A stretch of DNA of 64,000 bases from Adhaeribacter pallidiroseus (GTDB lineage Bacteria; Bacteroidota; Bacteroidia; Cytophagales; Hymenobacteraceae): NCBI RefSeq assembly GCF_003340495.1, contig NZ_QASA01000001.1, positions 3,596,001 to 3,660,000 of the forward strand, given 5' to 3'. Shown piece after piece: positions 1 to 8,021 of this stretch. Within the stretch, counting starts at the first letter, position 1; every line of letters starts with the position of its first letter. Made by a program: the position numbers and the translations under genes. The notes beneath the pieces are model-generated. The model saw only the letters and a list, made by a program, of their open reading frames with translations. It was not told where the DNA came from and made no database searches.

Positions 1-2
1 CG

Positions 3-599
3 CCATCTTACCGGCAAAGCCTGGCGCAGGTACCTTATTTACCGCCGCACAGTGCGTTTGATAAAAACACGCTACTCATCGATACCCGACCGCAGCAATT
101 ATTTAAGCAAGGGCATATACCCGGGGCCATTAATTTGCAGGATGGTTTAAAGTTTGAAACTTGGCTAGGGTCGGTTGTTGGGCCCCAGGAAAAATTTTAC
201 GTAATCGCGGAATCAGAAGAAGCTTTAGAAACCATAATTGCCAAAACAGCTAAAATCGGGTACGAACGCCAAATAAAAGGCGGTTTGATAAATCCGGCTA
301 ACCAAACCGAGAAATCAGCCTTAGTTGATGTGGATGTATTTAAAAACAATCCGGATGCCTATACCATTATTGACATCCGAAACCACAACGAAGTAAAAGA
401 AGGTAAGTTTTTCCCTACTGCCCTAGTTATTCCTTTACCGGAATTGCGCGAAGCCGTAAACGCTATTCCCACCAACAAACCAATTCTGGTGCATTGCGCC
501 GGTGGTTATCGTTCGGCCGCTGGGGCCTCTATCATCGCCCGTAAAATTAAAGATCAACCGGTGTACGATTTAAGCGAAGCTGTTAAAGATTTTTCCTAA
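3..599 (+). CDS. Tandem rhodanese-domain protein, C-terminal part (5' end outside the window)
   Basis: The frame is open from the left edge to TAA at 597-599, giving about 198 residues. Two rhodanese-like halves are visible. The first has the LLIDTRP and GHIPGAINL signatures (about bases 78-137) but no visible active-site Cys loop. The second has DIRNHNEV and the loop HCAGGYRS, whose Cys is the expected persulfide-carrying residue. This arrangement is typical of the C-terminus of MBL-fold hydrolases with tandem rhodanese domains (persulfide dioxygenase-like), but the metallo-hydrolase part would lie outside the window, so that identity is inferred. Translating only from the TTG at 135 would cut the first rhodanese domain in half. 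The role is probably sulfane-sulfur handling in the cytoplasm. Confidence 0.8.
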   Translation, partial: PSYRQSLAQVPYLPPHSAFDKNTLLIDTRPQQLFKQGHIPGAINLQDGLKFETWLGSVVGPQEKFYVIAESEEALETIIAKTAKIGYERQIKGGLINPANQTEKSALVDVDVFKNNPDAYTIIDIRNHNEVKEGKFFPTALVIPLPELREAVNAIPTNKPILVHCAGGYRSAAGASIIARKIKDQPVYDLSEAVKDFS

Positions 600-771
600 G
601 GTAGTTTCGGGAAAACGAAAAAAGAAAACAATTAAGGCGCAGCATTTTTAAGCAGAGCCGGTAGCAGAAGCATGGCTGGTCTGGCTTTTATTTTTTCCTC
701 GTTCGTCGATACATTTTGCTTTTTTACCGATACTTAAAAGCGGCTTATCCTGCAATTCTGTTCTTTTACTT

Positions 772-1896
772 ATGTTTCGTTCGAAGGCGTTTACGCTGTT
801 TACCCATGCTTTATGTTGGCTGCTTTTTTTTAGCCTGCCTTTACTTTTTTTAAATCAGCGGTCCGAAACGGAGCAGTTTACCGCTATTATTCAAACACTG
901 GCTTACTGGCTGTTTTACGGGTGTTATATTGGGCTTTTTTACCTACACGGCTACGTGCTCCTGCCCCGTTTTTTCCTGCAAAAAAAATATTTTGCCTACG
1001 CAGGCTTGCTGCTATTACTTTTTACCGCGGTGTACTTTCTCCGGCCTTTCGATAATTTAATCTCACATGTATCGCGAATCGCCCCCGCGAAGCCCGTGAC
1101 CGGTCCTTTTTCGGACAAACGACCCGTTCCTCCGTTAAACCAACCACCGCCCCCACCTTTTCATAATCCGGACCGCCCTAACCCACCCCGTAACGGAGCA
1201 CCGGTACGATTAGATATTGTGAGTATCTTTTTGTTTATCATGATTGTAACTTTAAGCATGGCCGTAGAAATAACCCAACAATGGCGCACTACGCAACAAC
1301 GAGCCTTGCTGGCCGAAACCGATAAAGCCAAGGCCGAGCTATCGTTTTTAAAAGCGCAGATTAATCCGCATTTTTTATTTAATATTTTAAATAATATTTA
1401 TTCCTTAGCCATTACCCAGAACGAAAACACCGCCGAGGCGATTCTGAAACTATCGAATTTGATGCGGTATTTAACGGATGAAGTAACCGCCGATTTTGTA
1501 GATTTAAAAGCCGAAGTAGCTTGCATGCAGGATTATATTGCTTTGCAACAGCTGCGTTTAAGCAAAAAAGTAAAGGTCAACTTTACAGTAACGGGTAATC
1601 TGGCCGAAAAAAAAATTGCGCCGCTGGTGCTTATTCCTTTTATCGAAAACGTTTTTAAATACGGGGTTAGTAACCGCGAAGAATCAAACATAGCTATTAG
1701 CTTACGAGCCGAAGAGCAAACAATTACTTTTTACTGCCAAAACCCGATTTTTCTGCACCAAACCAATCGGGAACGAACCGGCATTGGCCTGGCAAACACC
1801 CGCGAACGCCTGCAGCACTTATACCCGGATAATTACCAGTTAACCATTACCAGCGAAAACCAGCTTTTTACCGTAAGCCTTATTTTACCGGTTTAG
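772..1896 (+). CDS. LytS-type sensor histidine kinase (His_kinase family)
   Basis: A 374-residue membrane kinase. Residues 1-95 contain several hydrophobic segments, then a Pro-rich linker (about 105-150) and another hydrophobic segment (about 150-165). A short coiled region leads into the His_kinase box PHFLFN with phospho-acceptor His200. A HATPase_c domain follows (IPFIENVFKYG as N box, GIGLANTRERL as G box). This is the Bacteroidota LytS/YehU layout, which normally signals to a LytTR regulator, and one starts 11 bp downstream, so the two form an operon. The ligand is unknown. The unusually proline-rich periplasmic or linker segment is not explained by the family. Confidence 0.92.
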   Translation: MFRSKAFTLFTHALCWLLFFSLPLLFLNQRSETEQFTAIIQTLAYWLFYGCYIGLFYLHGYVLLPRFFLQKKYFAYAGLLLLLFTAVYFLRPFDNLISHVSRIAPAKPVTGPFSDKRPVPPLNQPPPPPFHNPDRPNPPRNGAPVRLDIVSIFLFIMIVTLSMAVEITQQWRTTQQRALLAETDKAKAELSFLKAQINPHFLFNILNNIYSLAITQNENTAEAILKLSNLMRYLTDEVTADFVDLKAEVACMQDYIALQQLRLSKKVKVNFTVTGNLAEKKIAPLVLIPFIENVFKYGVSNREESNIAISLRAEEQTITFYCQNPIFLHQTNRERTGIGLANTRERLQHLYPDNYQLTITSENQLFTVSLILPV

Positions 1897-1907
1897 CTTA
1901 CCCACTC

Positions 1908-2648
1908 TTGCTTAAAAAAAATTTAAAAATAGCCTTGAAAAGTGCACCCGTAAGATGTGTCGCGGTAGACGATGAACCATTAGCCTTAGATATTATAACG
2001 GCTTACGTGGCCCGCTTGCCCGCGATTACCTTAATTCAAACGTTTGATGATGCCCTGGCGGCTTCGGAATTTTTACGAACGACAGAGATTGATTTGTTAT
2101 TTGTGGATATTAACATGCCGGATATATCCGGGATTGATCTGGTGCGATCCCTGGCAATTAAACCATTAATTATTTTTACCACCGCTTATAAAAACTTTGC
2201 CTACGAAGGTTTTCAATTGGAAGCAGTAGATTATTTATTAAAGCCAATTGCCTTTGAACCATTCGTGAAAGCCGTAAACAAAGCCATTGATTTTCTGGAA
2301 TTAAAAAATAAACCCAAGTCGGAGCCCGAAGAAAGCTTGTACGTGCATTCGGAATACCGGCTGCTAAAAATAAATTTGCGCGACATAGAATACATCGAAA
2401 GCCTGGAAGATTACATAAAAATTCATGTAACCGGCGCCCGTCCTATTCTGACTTTGCTTTCCATGAAAAAGGTTCTGGAAAAGCTACCCGACGCAAAATT
2501 TAAAAGAATTCACCGCAGTTTTATTGTGCCTATGGCCCAGGTTACCGCTATTCAAAACCGAAAAGCTATTTTGCTATCGGGTAAAGAATTGCCCATCAGC
2601 GATTCCTACACCGGCTTTATCCAGGATTGGCACCAAACAATTTTATAA
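1908..2648 (+). CDS. LytTR-family response regulator
   Basis: A receiver domain (acidic pair DDEP near the N-terminus, phospho-acceptor Asp67 in VDINMP, switch region TTAY, and Lys in the LLKPI motif) is followed by a C-terminal LytTR DNA-binding domain (IEYIESLEDYIKIH through FKRIHRSFIVP). It pairs with the LytS-type kinase just upstream. There is no ATG start: the longest frame begins at TTG 1908, and a second TTG at 1935 would leave only two residues before APVRCVAVDDEP, closer to usual family length. A copy of the recurring AT motif lies at 1919-1929, between the two candidates, which slightly favours 1935. The product probably acts as a dimeric transcription activator; its targets are unknown. 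Confidence 0.92.
   Translation: MLKKNLKIALKSAPVRCVAVDDEPLALDIITAYVARLPAITLIQTFDDALAASEFLRTTEIDLLFVDINMPDISGIDLVRSLAIKPLIIFTTAYKNFAYEGFQLEAVDYLLKPIAFEPFVKAVNKAIDFLELKNKPKSEPEESLYVHSEYRLLKINLRDIEYIESLEDYIKIHVTGARPILTLLSMKKVLEKLPDAKFKRIHRSFIVPMAQVTAIQNRKAILLSGKELPISDSYTGFIQDWHQTIL
1919..1929. repeat. Dispersed 11-bp motif TTTTTAAATTT (family entry, this copy and 27 others)
   Basis: Exact copies in either orientation start at 1919, 2712, 4005, 5794, 7383, 7887, 11052, 12886, 16469, 18127, 18382, 18552, 23891, 24148, 25039, 26353, 27405, 33178, 34730, 42132, 43547, 45029, 46169, 52571, 55435, 57453, 61070 and 62770. Most are in spacers, both upstream and downstream of genes; four are inside genes (7383, 18127, 23891, 62770). 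An 11-bp all-A/T word should occur well under once by chance in this length at about 57% A+T. Function unknown. Confidence 0.8.
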
Positions 2649-2720
2649 GATGCAGTTATTTTTAAAATTACCAGAGCTTATTGTTATCCATAAGATTAGG
2701 CTTAACCTTATTTTTTAAAT

Positions 2721-3443
2721 TTAATTTTCGGCACGTGGCCACTCCAGTATTAAAATAATGGCGTTATTACTTAAAGCTTCCAGTTCTACTTGGGGGGTAT
2801 CCCACAGGGATAACCCGTCTTTTTCGTGCAATAACCGGCCTTCGGCTTCAAAAGCGCCAGCCAGTACAAAAGCAAAGAAAAACTGCTGATTATCCTCTAA
2901 AGGGTAAGTAATTTCTTGTCGCCCGGCAAACCGCCCCAAGCTTAACCTGAATTTATAATCAGGAACATTAGGTACGGAGTTGCCGGGTATTATTTCGGTA
3001 AGGGGGTTGCCGGGATCGTCGAGCGTGAAAGGTATCAGGTTCGTAAAAACTTCTGCAATCCCATTTTTCGCGCGTAGCCGAACTTGTAAGAAACAGATAT
3101 TATCCTGGGCATACGGATTTACCAGCTGAAAGGAATAAGGCGCCGGTGCGGTTAGGATTAGTACCTGACCAACTTCTACGGGCATCAGGGCATTGGCGGG
3201 AGTACTTAGATTTACAGCCCCGGTTACCGGAATAATCAGGATGTGCGAGGCCTGGTCCAGGTGATAGGTTAAATTTTGGGATCCAGCCAAGGTTTCTTCG
3301 TTTACCAGGTACAAATCTCCGTAAGGTTGTTTATGTTCCTGATAAAAATCTTGGTAGTTAAATGTGCTAAACCGTTGCAGGTGGGGCGTTTGCCAGTGGC
3401 CACGTTGGTCAGCGAGGTAAATTTTACCGGGTATTTGCTTCAT
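2721..3443 (-). CDS. Pirin-like bicupin protein
   Basis: 240 residues. The N-terminal half resembles the pirin/YhhW cupin (RGHWQT near the start, then a HILIIPVTG strand and a VEVGQVLILTA strand). The C-terminal half matches the second cupin of quercetinase-type pirins (FFFAFVLAGAFEAEGRLL, then DGLSLWDT). The His/Glu metal ligands usual in the first pirin cupin are not evident, so an oxygenase function is doubtful and a regulatory or binding role is equally possible. It follows a 170-residue unknown gene by 4 bp, so the two are probably cotranscribed. It converges with the LytTR gene. Confidence 0.65.
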   Translation of the reverse strand: MKQIPGKIYLADQRGHWQTPHLQRFSTFNYQDFYQEHKQPYGDLYLVNEETLAGSQNLTYHLDQASHILIIPVTGAVNLSTPANALMPVEVGQVLILTAPAPYSFQLVNPYAQDNICFLQVRLRAKNGIAEVFTNLIPFTLDDPGNPLTEIIPGNSVPNVPDYKFRLSLGRFAGRQEITYPLEDNQQFFFAFVLAGAFEAEGRLLHEKDGLSLWDTPQVELEALSNNAIILILEWPRAEN

Positions 3444-3447
3444 AATT

Positions 3448-3960
3448 TTAGGCTGTTTCGGTTTGAAGCGAGTAAATGGTTAAATAAGGTTGCAGCGCCA
3501 ATAAATGCGTCAGGGTTATTTGCCCGATTGCCCGCTTATCCGAAACCAACAAATACTGGTGAACGGTATCGTGCCAAACCAAAGGTTCGGAATAAAAGTT
3601 AATGGCTACCTGGTGCTTGCTTTTATCCTGAATATCCGAGTTAATGATCTCAAATTGAAAATGATCAAATTGCAGGAAATGCTTGCCGAGGGTATTCAGG
3701 ATATCCGGAACTATCTGGTTTAGCTGCTGCACGTACCCGATAATGGCCGCGCTCACTAAAAAATGCAGTTGTTCGGCACCTGGGGCATGTTGCATTAATT
3801 CGGCAAAAGAGCGGTATTTCTTTTCTGGGTTATACAGCTGAGCCTGCATTTTAAATTCGGCGTAACTATCTTCAAAAACCAGCTTTTCCCAAGGCTTTAC
3901 TGCGGTCGACTGGATGATTTTCCGGTAACACAGCGTAATAATTCTATTGGCCATAACCAT
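3448..3960 (-). CDS. Hypothetical protein, cotranscribed with the pirin-like gene
   Basis: 170 residues with no signal peptide or membrane segment. I do not recognise a family. It is a mixed alpha/beta sequence, hydrophobic in the middle (HFLVSAAIIGYVQQ) and with an amphipathic C-terminus. ATG codons occur at residues 1 and 3. It starts 53 bp after the stop of the dioxygenase gene, from which a hairpin terminator separates it, and ends 4 bp before the pirin-like gene. Tight coupling to a bicupin suggests a shared cytoplasmic role, but nothing in the sequence names it. Confidence 0.6.
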   Translation of the reverse strand: MVMANRIITLCYRKIIQSTAVKPWEKLVFEDSYAEFKMQAQLYNPEKKYRSFAELMQHAPGAEQLHFLVSAAIIGYVQQLNQIVPDILNTLGKHFLQFDHFQFEIINSDIQDKSKHQVAINFYSEPLVWHDTVHQYLLVSDKRAIGQITLTHLLALQPYLTIYSLQTETA

Positions 3961-3967
3961 AAAAAAG

Positions 3968-4001
3968 AAAGCGTTAAAGCCGATCTTTTAACGCTTTTTT
4001 A
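3968..4001 (-). terminator. Intrinsic terminator after the intradiol dioxygenase gene
   Basis: Perfect 11-bp inverted repeat (3968-3978 with 3987-3997, stem AAAGCGTTAAA, 8-nt loop). On the minus strand it is followed by a T-rich run, and it sits 17 bp past the dioxygenase stop. It separates that gene from the downstream pair. Confidence 0.75.
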
Positions 4002-4013
4002 AAATTTTTAAAT

Positions 4014-4751
4014 TTAAGCAGCCACGTTTAGTTTAATGGCCAGTTTAAAGCCATTGGTGGTATCGCCGGTAACGGTGGCTATTTCCACGCCCGCACTATC
4101 GTCGCTAAACACATTATCTTTAGCATTGTAGGTATAGCCATTGAGCCCTTTTTTATAACCATTTACCGCCGCAACGGCACTGTTACTACCTTCCGGAAAA
4201 GCAATTTGCGTTACTTTTAAGGAGGTACCGCTGGCATTGTAGATATGCACGTGCATGTGAGTGGCCCGGCCGTTGTACCATCCCGGAAAAATAGTGGTAA
4301 AAGTAACCAGCCCGTTGGCGTCGGTAACCTGCCGGCCGCGTAAAAAATGGACCGCTTGCAGATTAGTAGATTGCATTCCTGAACCACCGTATTCCGAATA
4401 ATTGCCGTCGGCATCGCAGTGCCAAATGTCCACGATGGCGTTCGCCAACCCCGCGCAGCTATTATTTATATTGCCAATCGTAATTTTCGCCGTTAGTTTA
4501 TAACCAGTGCGGCCATCGGTAATATCGCTGCGCACGTAAGAAGCCGGACTTTTGGTCGGGAAAGGGCCTTCTGTTTCGGAGGGAGCTACCGTGCAAGTGC
4601 CGGAATCAGTACCGGTAGTAGTGTCGGCTCCGGTTCCGGAAGTGTTGGTAGTGGGAGTAACGGTATCGGCCTCTTTATCGCAGGCCGATAAAACTACCGG
4701 AGTAGCAATGGTGCCGAGGAGCAAACTCTTTAAAAAGCTTTTTCTTTCCAT
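4014..4751 (-). CDS. Exported intradiol ring-cleavage dioxygenase (lipoprotein)
   Basis: 245 residues. The N-terminus has a signal segment ending in a lipobox (LSAC, Cys24) and then a Thr/Gly-rich linker (about 26-55). The catalytic domain carries the non-haem Fe(III) ligand pattern of protocatechuate/catechol intradiol dioxygenases: Tyr118 in DADGNYS, Tyr159 in PGWYNGR, His165 and His167 in HMHVH. Family members cleave ortho-dihydroxy aromatics between the two hydroxyl groups. The lipoprotein signal places this copy in the periplasm or outer membrane, unlike the cytoplasmic catabolic enzymes. No other beta-ketoadipate pathway gene is nearby, so degradation of plant or humic phenolics outside the cytoplasm is an inference. 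Confidence 0.88.
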   Translation of the reverse strand: MERKSFLKSLLLGTIATPVVLSACDKEADTVTPTTNTSGTGADTTTGTDSGTCTVAPSETEGPFPTKSPASYVRSDITDGRTGYKLTAKITIGNINNSCAGLANAIVDIWHCDADGNYSEYGGSGMQSTNLQAVHFLRGRQVTDANGLVTFTTIFPGWYNGRATHMHVHIYNASGTSLKVTQIAFPEGSNSAVAAVNGYKKGLNGYTYNAKDNVFSDDSAGVEIATVTGDTTNGFKLAIKLNVAA

Positions 4752-5090
4752 GATACAATTTTGTTATTGCGTTTGTTAATTAGTTAAGCAAATTTGCATC
4801 ACCGGAGCGCTGGTAACAATAAAGTATCGGCCAACAGCACTTTTGTATCGACGAAAGCTTTTGTTTTGCTATCCGGAATAAACGATAAGTACAAAACGCT
4901 ACAAATTTATTGTACCCTCATTTTAAATCACTAGAACATAACTTATTTAAAAATCAAGGTCTTAGCATCGCCACTCTATCTGCTCCCCCTTATGGTTAAT
5001 TTCTAATCCAGCTTAATCATAAGTAAATTTGTATCGGAGTATTAGCCTTAACAAAGATGGCCTGGCACCGGAAAAGACGGGAGTTTAAAC
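4752..5090. other. Intergenic region upstream of the dioxygenase gene
   Basis: AT-rich, with no convincing ORF. A 10-bp perfect palindrome (GCAAATTTGC, 4788-4797) lies about 40 bp upstream of the dioxygenase start and could be an operator; nothing else was recognised. Confidence 0.3.
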
Positions 5091-5096
5091 AAACAA

Positions 5097-5140
5097 AAAG
5101 GCGGAGGAGCAATATAACAATTGCTCCCCCGCCTTTTATT
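5097..5140 (-). terminator. Intrinsic terminator after the 92-residue hypothetical gene
   Basis: Long hairpin with a GC-rich stem (AAAGGCGGAGGAGCAA paired with TTGCTCCCCCGCCTTT, one G-U type mismatch, loop about 5 nt). On the minus strand it is followed by TTTTTG. It lies just past the stop at 5156. Confidence 0.8.
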
Positions 5141-5155
5141 ATTTTATAATTAAAA

Positions 5156-5434
5156 CTAAGCGTTAATCGTCTCTGGTTTAAAAATTACGTAATGTTTGTT
5201 TTCATGGTAAGCCCGGTAGGTAATGCCATTCTGGTTGCAGAAATAGCTTAATTTATCTTCGGTGCTGCGTTTCAAGGGTTGGTGCCCGATTAACCCGAAA
5301 GCCAATAACCGGCTGGTGTCCGTGGAAGGATCGGGGGGAAATAAATCTTGTAAATAATCGCCGCTCACATATACCGGTGATTGATGAGCAGATTTTGCTA
5401 GTTCTCTGGTTTGTTGAAAAGTAAATGAAAACAT
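5156..5434 (-). CDS. Hypothetical small protein (92 aa)
   Basis: A 92-residue soluble protein with no signal or membrane segment and no family that I recognise. ATG start with an AGAAAGGGG-like purine tract upstream on the minus strand, which is a better ribosome-binding site than most genes here have. A strong intrinsic terminator follows the stop, so it is probably a single-gene transcript. The C-terminal part (HYVIFKPE) looks like a beta strand. Confidence 0.55.
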   Translation of the reverse strand: MFSFTFQQTRELAKSAHQSPVYVSGDYLQDLFPPDPSTDTSRLLAFGLIGHQPLKRSTEDKLSYFCNQNGITYRAYHENKHYVIFKPETINA

Positions 5435-5858
5435 TTTTTTACCCCTTTCTATTTTTAGTAATCTGGTTGGTTTAATTGATTAATGCAATTTTAGTTAAAG
5501 TTTCAAATAAGGCGATACACTATTTTACAAAAGGATAGTTCCCCCATTTATGAATAAACAATATTCAATCTTTATCTAAAATAAACAATACTTTTTACCC
5601 ATTTTAAAGGTATATATTCTTGATTATTTTCAAATTTACCAACCATTTTATATATTTGAATTTTTAGATATTTACTAAAAAAGTTTCTGCCTAAGCGGAT
5701 TGCCAAACCAAGCGAACTGTGCAGTTTATATACAAAATATCCTATATTAAAATATTTACCGATACCCCAGTACAGGCTGGGTTTAGCAGATAAAAATTTA
5801 AAAATTATCTTACTCCGACAAAGCTACACGACGCTTACGAACTACTTTAACCTGGTAT
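5435..5858. other. AT-rich intergenic region
   Basis: 424 bp with no ORF, RNA gene or hairpin that I can support. One copy of the recurring AT motif is at 5794-5804. Confidence 0.3.
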
Positions 5859-6110
5859 TTATTTGATGGTAGATTCTATGACCTGGGCAATGGCTTGCAG
5901 CAAACCAATATCTATTTTTGAACTATTGTTTAATTGCGATTCGTCCAGAATGGCGCGGTAATTTTGATCTTCGTCGGGTTCAAAGGAAATCAGGTGGCCA
6001 TCTACTTCTACCTCCAGTTTGTGGGTATATCCGCTCATTAAAAGCCGGGAAGTAAAGTCACGCTCCTCGCCTTGGTAGGTAACGGGTATGGCAAAATATT
6101 CATCGTCCAT
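5859..6110 (-). CDS. Hypothetical small protein (83 aa)
   Basis: 83 residues, acidic, soluble, family not recognised by name. It reads as a beta-rich domain (FAIPVTYQGEERDF, HKLEVEVDGHLISFEPDED) with a C-terminal helix (GLLQAIAQVIESTIK). It starts 42 bp after the 71-residue gene and is probably cotranscribed with it. No function can be assigned. Confidence 0.55.
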   Translation of the reverse strand: MDDEYFAIPVTYQGEERDFTSRLLMSGYTHKLEVEVDGHLISFEPDEDQNYRAILDESQLNNSSKIDIGLLQAIAQVIESTIK

Positions 6111-6152
6111 GCGGATTTGAGTTGATAAGGTTGGTATGAGGTTTAAATAAAG

Positions 6153-6368
6153 TTATTCAATTTCGCGGGCGTGCTCGTAGTCCTGAAAATCATCCAGGTT
6201 CCGGTAATTAGGCAAGTTTCTATCTTTCGGCATAATCGCCCAACCTTCCGCCTGATCCGGCGCTGATTGAATGGTATTACTTTCCAGCCATTGCGCCTGC
6301 TGATCAGCCGGAACATCCCGCAGGGCATAGGCCATATACTCTTCGTAAGTTAATTTATTATCCGGCAT
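6153..6368 (-). CDS. Hypothetical small protein (71 aa)
   Basis: 71 residues from the ATG at 6368. A TTG-initiated extension to 6428 is possible, but the added residues look non-conserved and start on a rare codon. Acidic and Tyr-rich (KLTYEEYMAYALRDVP), no membrane segment, not recognised. It probably forms a two-gene unit with the 83-residue protein downstream. Confidence 0.5.
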   Translation of the reverse strand: MPDNKLTYEEYMAYALRDVPADQQAQWLESNTIQSAPDQAEGWAIMPKDRNLPNYRNLDDFQDYEHAREIE

Positions 6369-6551
6369 AAAGAAGGCTTTTAAATAATCCTTACGTGTAA
6401 ATTTTAGATTTGATTTACCTTCACACAAGCTTTAACAAAACAACTTCTCTGGCAAACCTGGCAAATAAAATTTTTGCGGTTCAACAAGCTAGATGAGTTA
6501 GGCTCATGCAGCTGCATTTAACATTTTTAGTTAACCGCAGAGATAGAAATT

Positions 6552-6613
6552 AAAAAAACAGCCCCTGTAGCTTCACAGCTAAAAGCCGTTTGTACCACTA
6601 AGGCTGTTTTTTT
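6552..6613 (-). terminator. Bidirectional hairpin terminator after the UxuA-like trio
   Basis: Perfect 12-bp inverted repeat AAAAAAACAGCC (6552-6563) with GGCTGTTTTTTT (6602-6613). A smaller hairpin (CTGT/ACAG) sits inside the loop. The A/T-rich ends can give a U tract on either strand. Located 60 bp past the stop of the last dehydratase gene. Confidence 0.7.
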
Positions 6614-6672
6614 AATTTTTACTGTTTTTATCCGGGTACCTTCGCATAAAGTTACAAAACCCAGACTCGCTT

Positions 6673-7833
6673 TTAAGATTTCCGGGCACCTTTGGCTACC
6701 GACTCCATTAAACCACGCATGTAGCCAATCGCGAATAAATTACCCAAAGTCATATAGCCCGGGCGGGTGTTCTCTTCGCCGGCCATGGTGGGCACGTGGT
6801 CCGGGCGAATAGCGCCTTTAAAGCCGATTTCGTAGTAAGCTTTCATAGATTCGTACATATCAATCTGGCCTTCGTCGTGGAAAGTTTCGGTGAACTTGGT
6901 GCTGGGCAGTTTGCCGCTTAAATCCTGTACGTTCCGGAAATGCACAAAATGAATTTTACCGGCTTTGCCCCAGCGCCGCACCAGCGACGGAATATCGGTA
7001 CCCATTAAAGCAAAATTGCCCTGGCACAAGGTTACGCCGTTAAAATCGCTCGGCATAATTTTCAACATCCGGTCGAAGCTTTCGACGGTGTTCATAATCC
7101 GGGAAATACCTTGGATGCTATGCACCTGCGGATCATCGGGGTGCAAAGCCAGCTTCATTTCAATCTTTTCGGCTTCGGGTACTACGGCTTTCAGGAAGTA
7201 CTCCAGGTTCTTCCACATGGTTTCTTTGGTTACTTCGCCGTATTTGGTGAGTGGTTTATTCTTGATGTCGTCGTAATCAAAAGCGGTTACCAGCGCGCCA
7301 CCCCGGGCGGGCCGGTCCATTTGCGTACGGGCCCAGCTAATTACCGGCATCCAGTTGTAGCAAATTACGTTGACACCCGCTTTTTTTAAATTTTTCATGA
7401 ACGTAATGAAGTTGGCAATTTCTTCATCGCGCCCATCTAAACCCAACTTGGTTTTTTCGCCCAAGGACGGTGGACCTTCTACTACCGTGTAATTTAAACC
7501 TACTTTTTTCCAGGCTTCTTTTACGCCGGCAATAGCTTGATATTCCCAAGGTTTTACGTTCGTTAAGCCGGTTAAACGGGTATCTATGCCGGCTACCGCC
7601 CCTAAAGCATCCATTTGCTTCGCCAGTTCTATTAATTGCTTGTTGGCCTCAATACCCGCAAAATAAGCGGTACTCATTTCCATGCCGGCGTCTTTAGCCA
7701 TGGATTGTAAAGCCCCATTCGCTTTGGCATTTTCCGTTACCGAATGAGCTACAGCAGTGCTAATGCCGCCTACCGAAAGTGCGGCAGCCAGCGAAGCACT
7801 TTTTTTAATAAAATCCCTACGATTTTCTTTCAT
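6673..7833 (-). CDS. Tat-exported mannonate dehydratase-like (UxuA family) protein, paralog A
   Basis: 386 residues. Residues 1-30 are a twin-arginine signal (NRRDFIKKSA, then a hydrophobic Ala-rich stretch). The rest is a TIM barrel of the UxuA family, recognised by CYNWMPVISWART, ALHPDDP, LCQGN, HFVHFRN, FHDEGQIDMY and RPDH. The metal and active-site residues expected from UxuA are present: His231, Cys270, His298, Asp345-His346. E. coli UxuA is cytoplasmic and dehydrates D-mannonate to 2-keto-3-deoxygluconate. A Tat signal implies a folded metalloenzyme in the periplasm, so the substrate may be another sugar acid. Last gene of a three-paralog run downstream of susCD. Very similar to paralog C. 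Confidence 0.85.
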   Translation of the reverse strand: MKENRRDFIKKSASLAAALSVGGISTAVAHSVTENAKANGALQSMAKDAGMEMSTAYFAGIEANKQLIELAKQMDALGAVAGIDTRLTGLTNVKPWEYQAIAGVKEAWKKVGLNYTVVEGPPSLGEKTKLGLDGRDEEIANFITFMKNLKKAGVNVICYNWMPVISWARTQMDRPARGGALVTAFDYDDIKNKPLTKYGEVTKETMWKNLEYFLKAVVPEAEKIEMKLALHPDDPQVHSIQGISRIMNTVESFDRMLKIMPSDFNGVTLCQGNFALMGTDIPSLVRRWGKAGKIHFVHFRNVQDLSGKLPSTKFTETFHDEGQIDMYESMKAYYEIGFKGAIRPDHVPTMAGEENTRPGYMTLGNLFAIGYMRGLMESVAKGARKS

Positions 7834-8021
7834 GATGTTTATTCAACTAGTATTTACTTGCTTTTGAGATGGTTATTCTTGGTAGAAAATTTAAAAATGC
7901 CATTTGCTTTGCAGAGGAATCAGATTTCAACAGTTTACTTTAAAAAAGACACCTCGCATCCTTTAAAGCATGCATTTTACGAAATTATCCGTATTTAAGC
8001 AATTATAAATTAATCTAATAA

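Noticed and set aside
6143-6328. 61-codon minus-strand frame overlapping the 71-residue gene
   Set aside because: Alternate frame with Arg/Trp-rich, atypical composition; the other frame has a better protein-like sequence and a matching neighbour.
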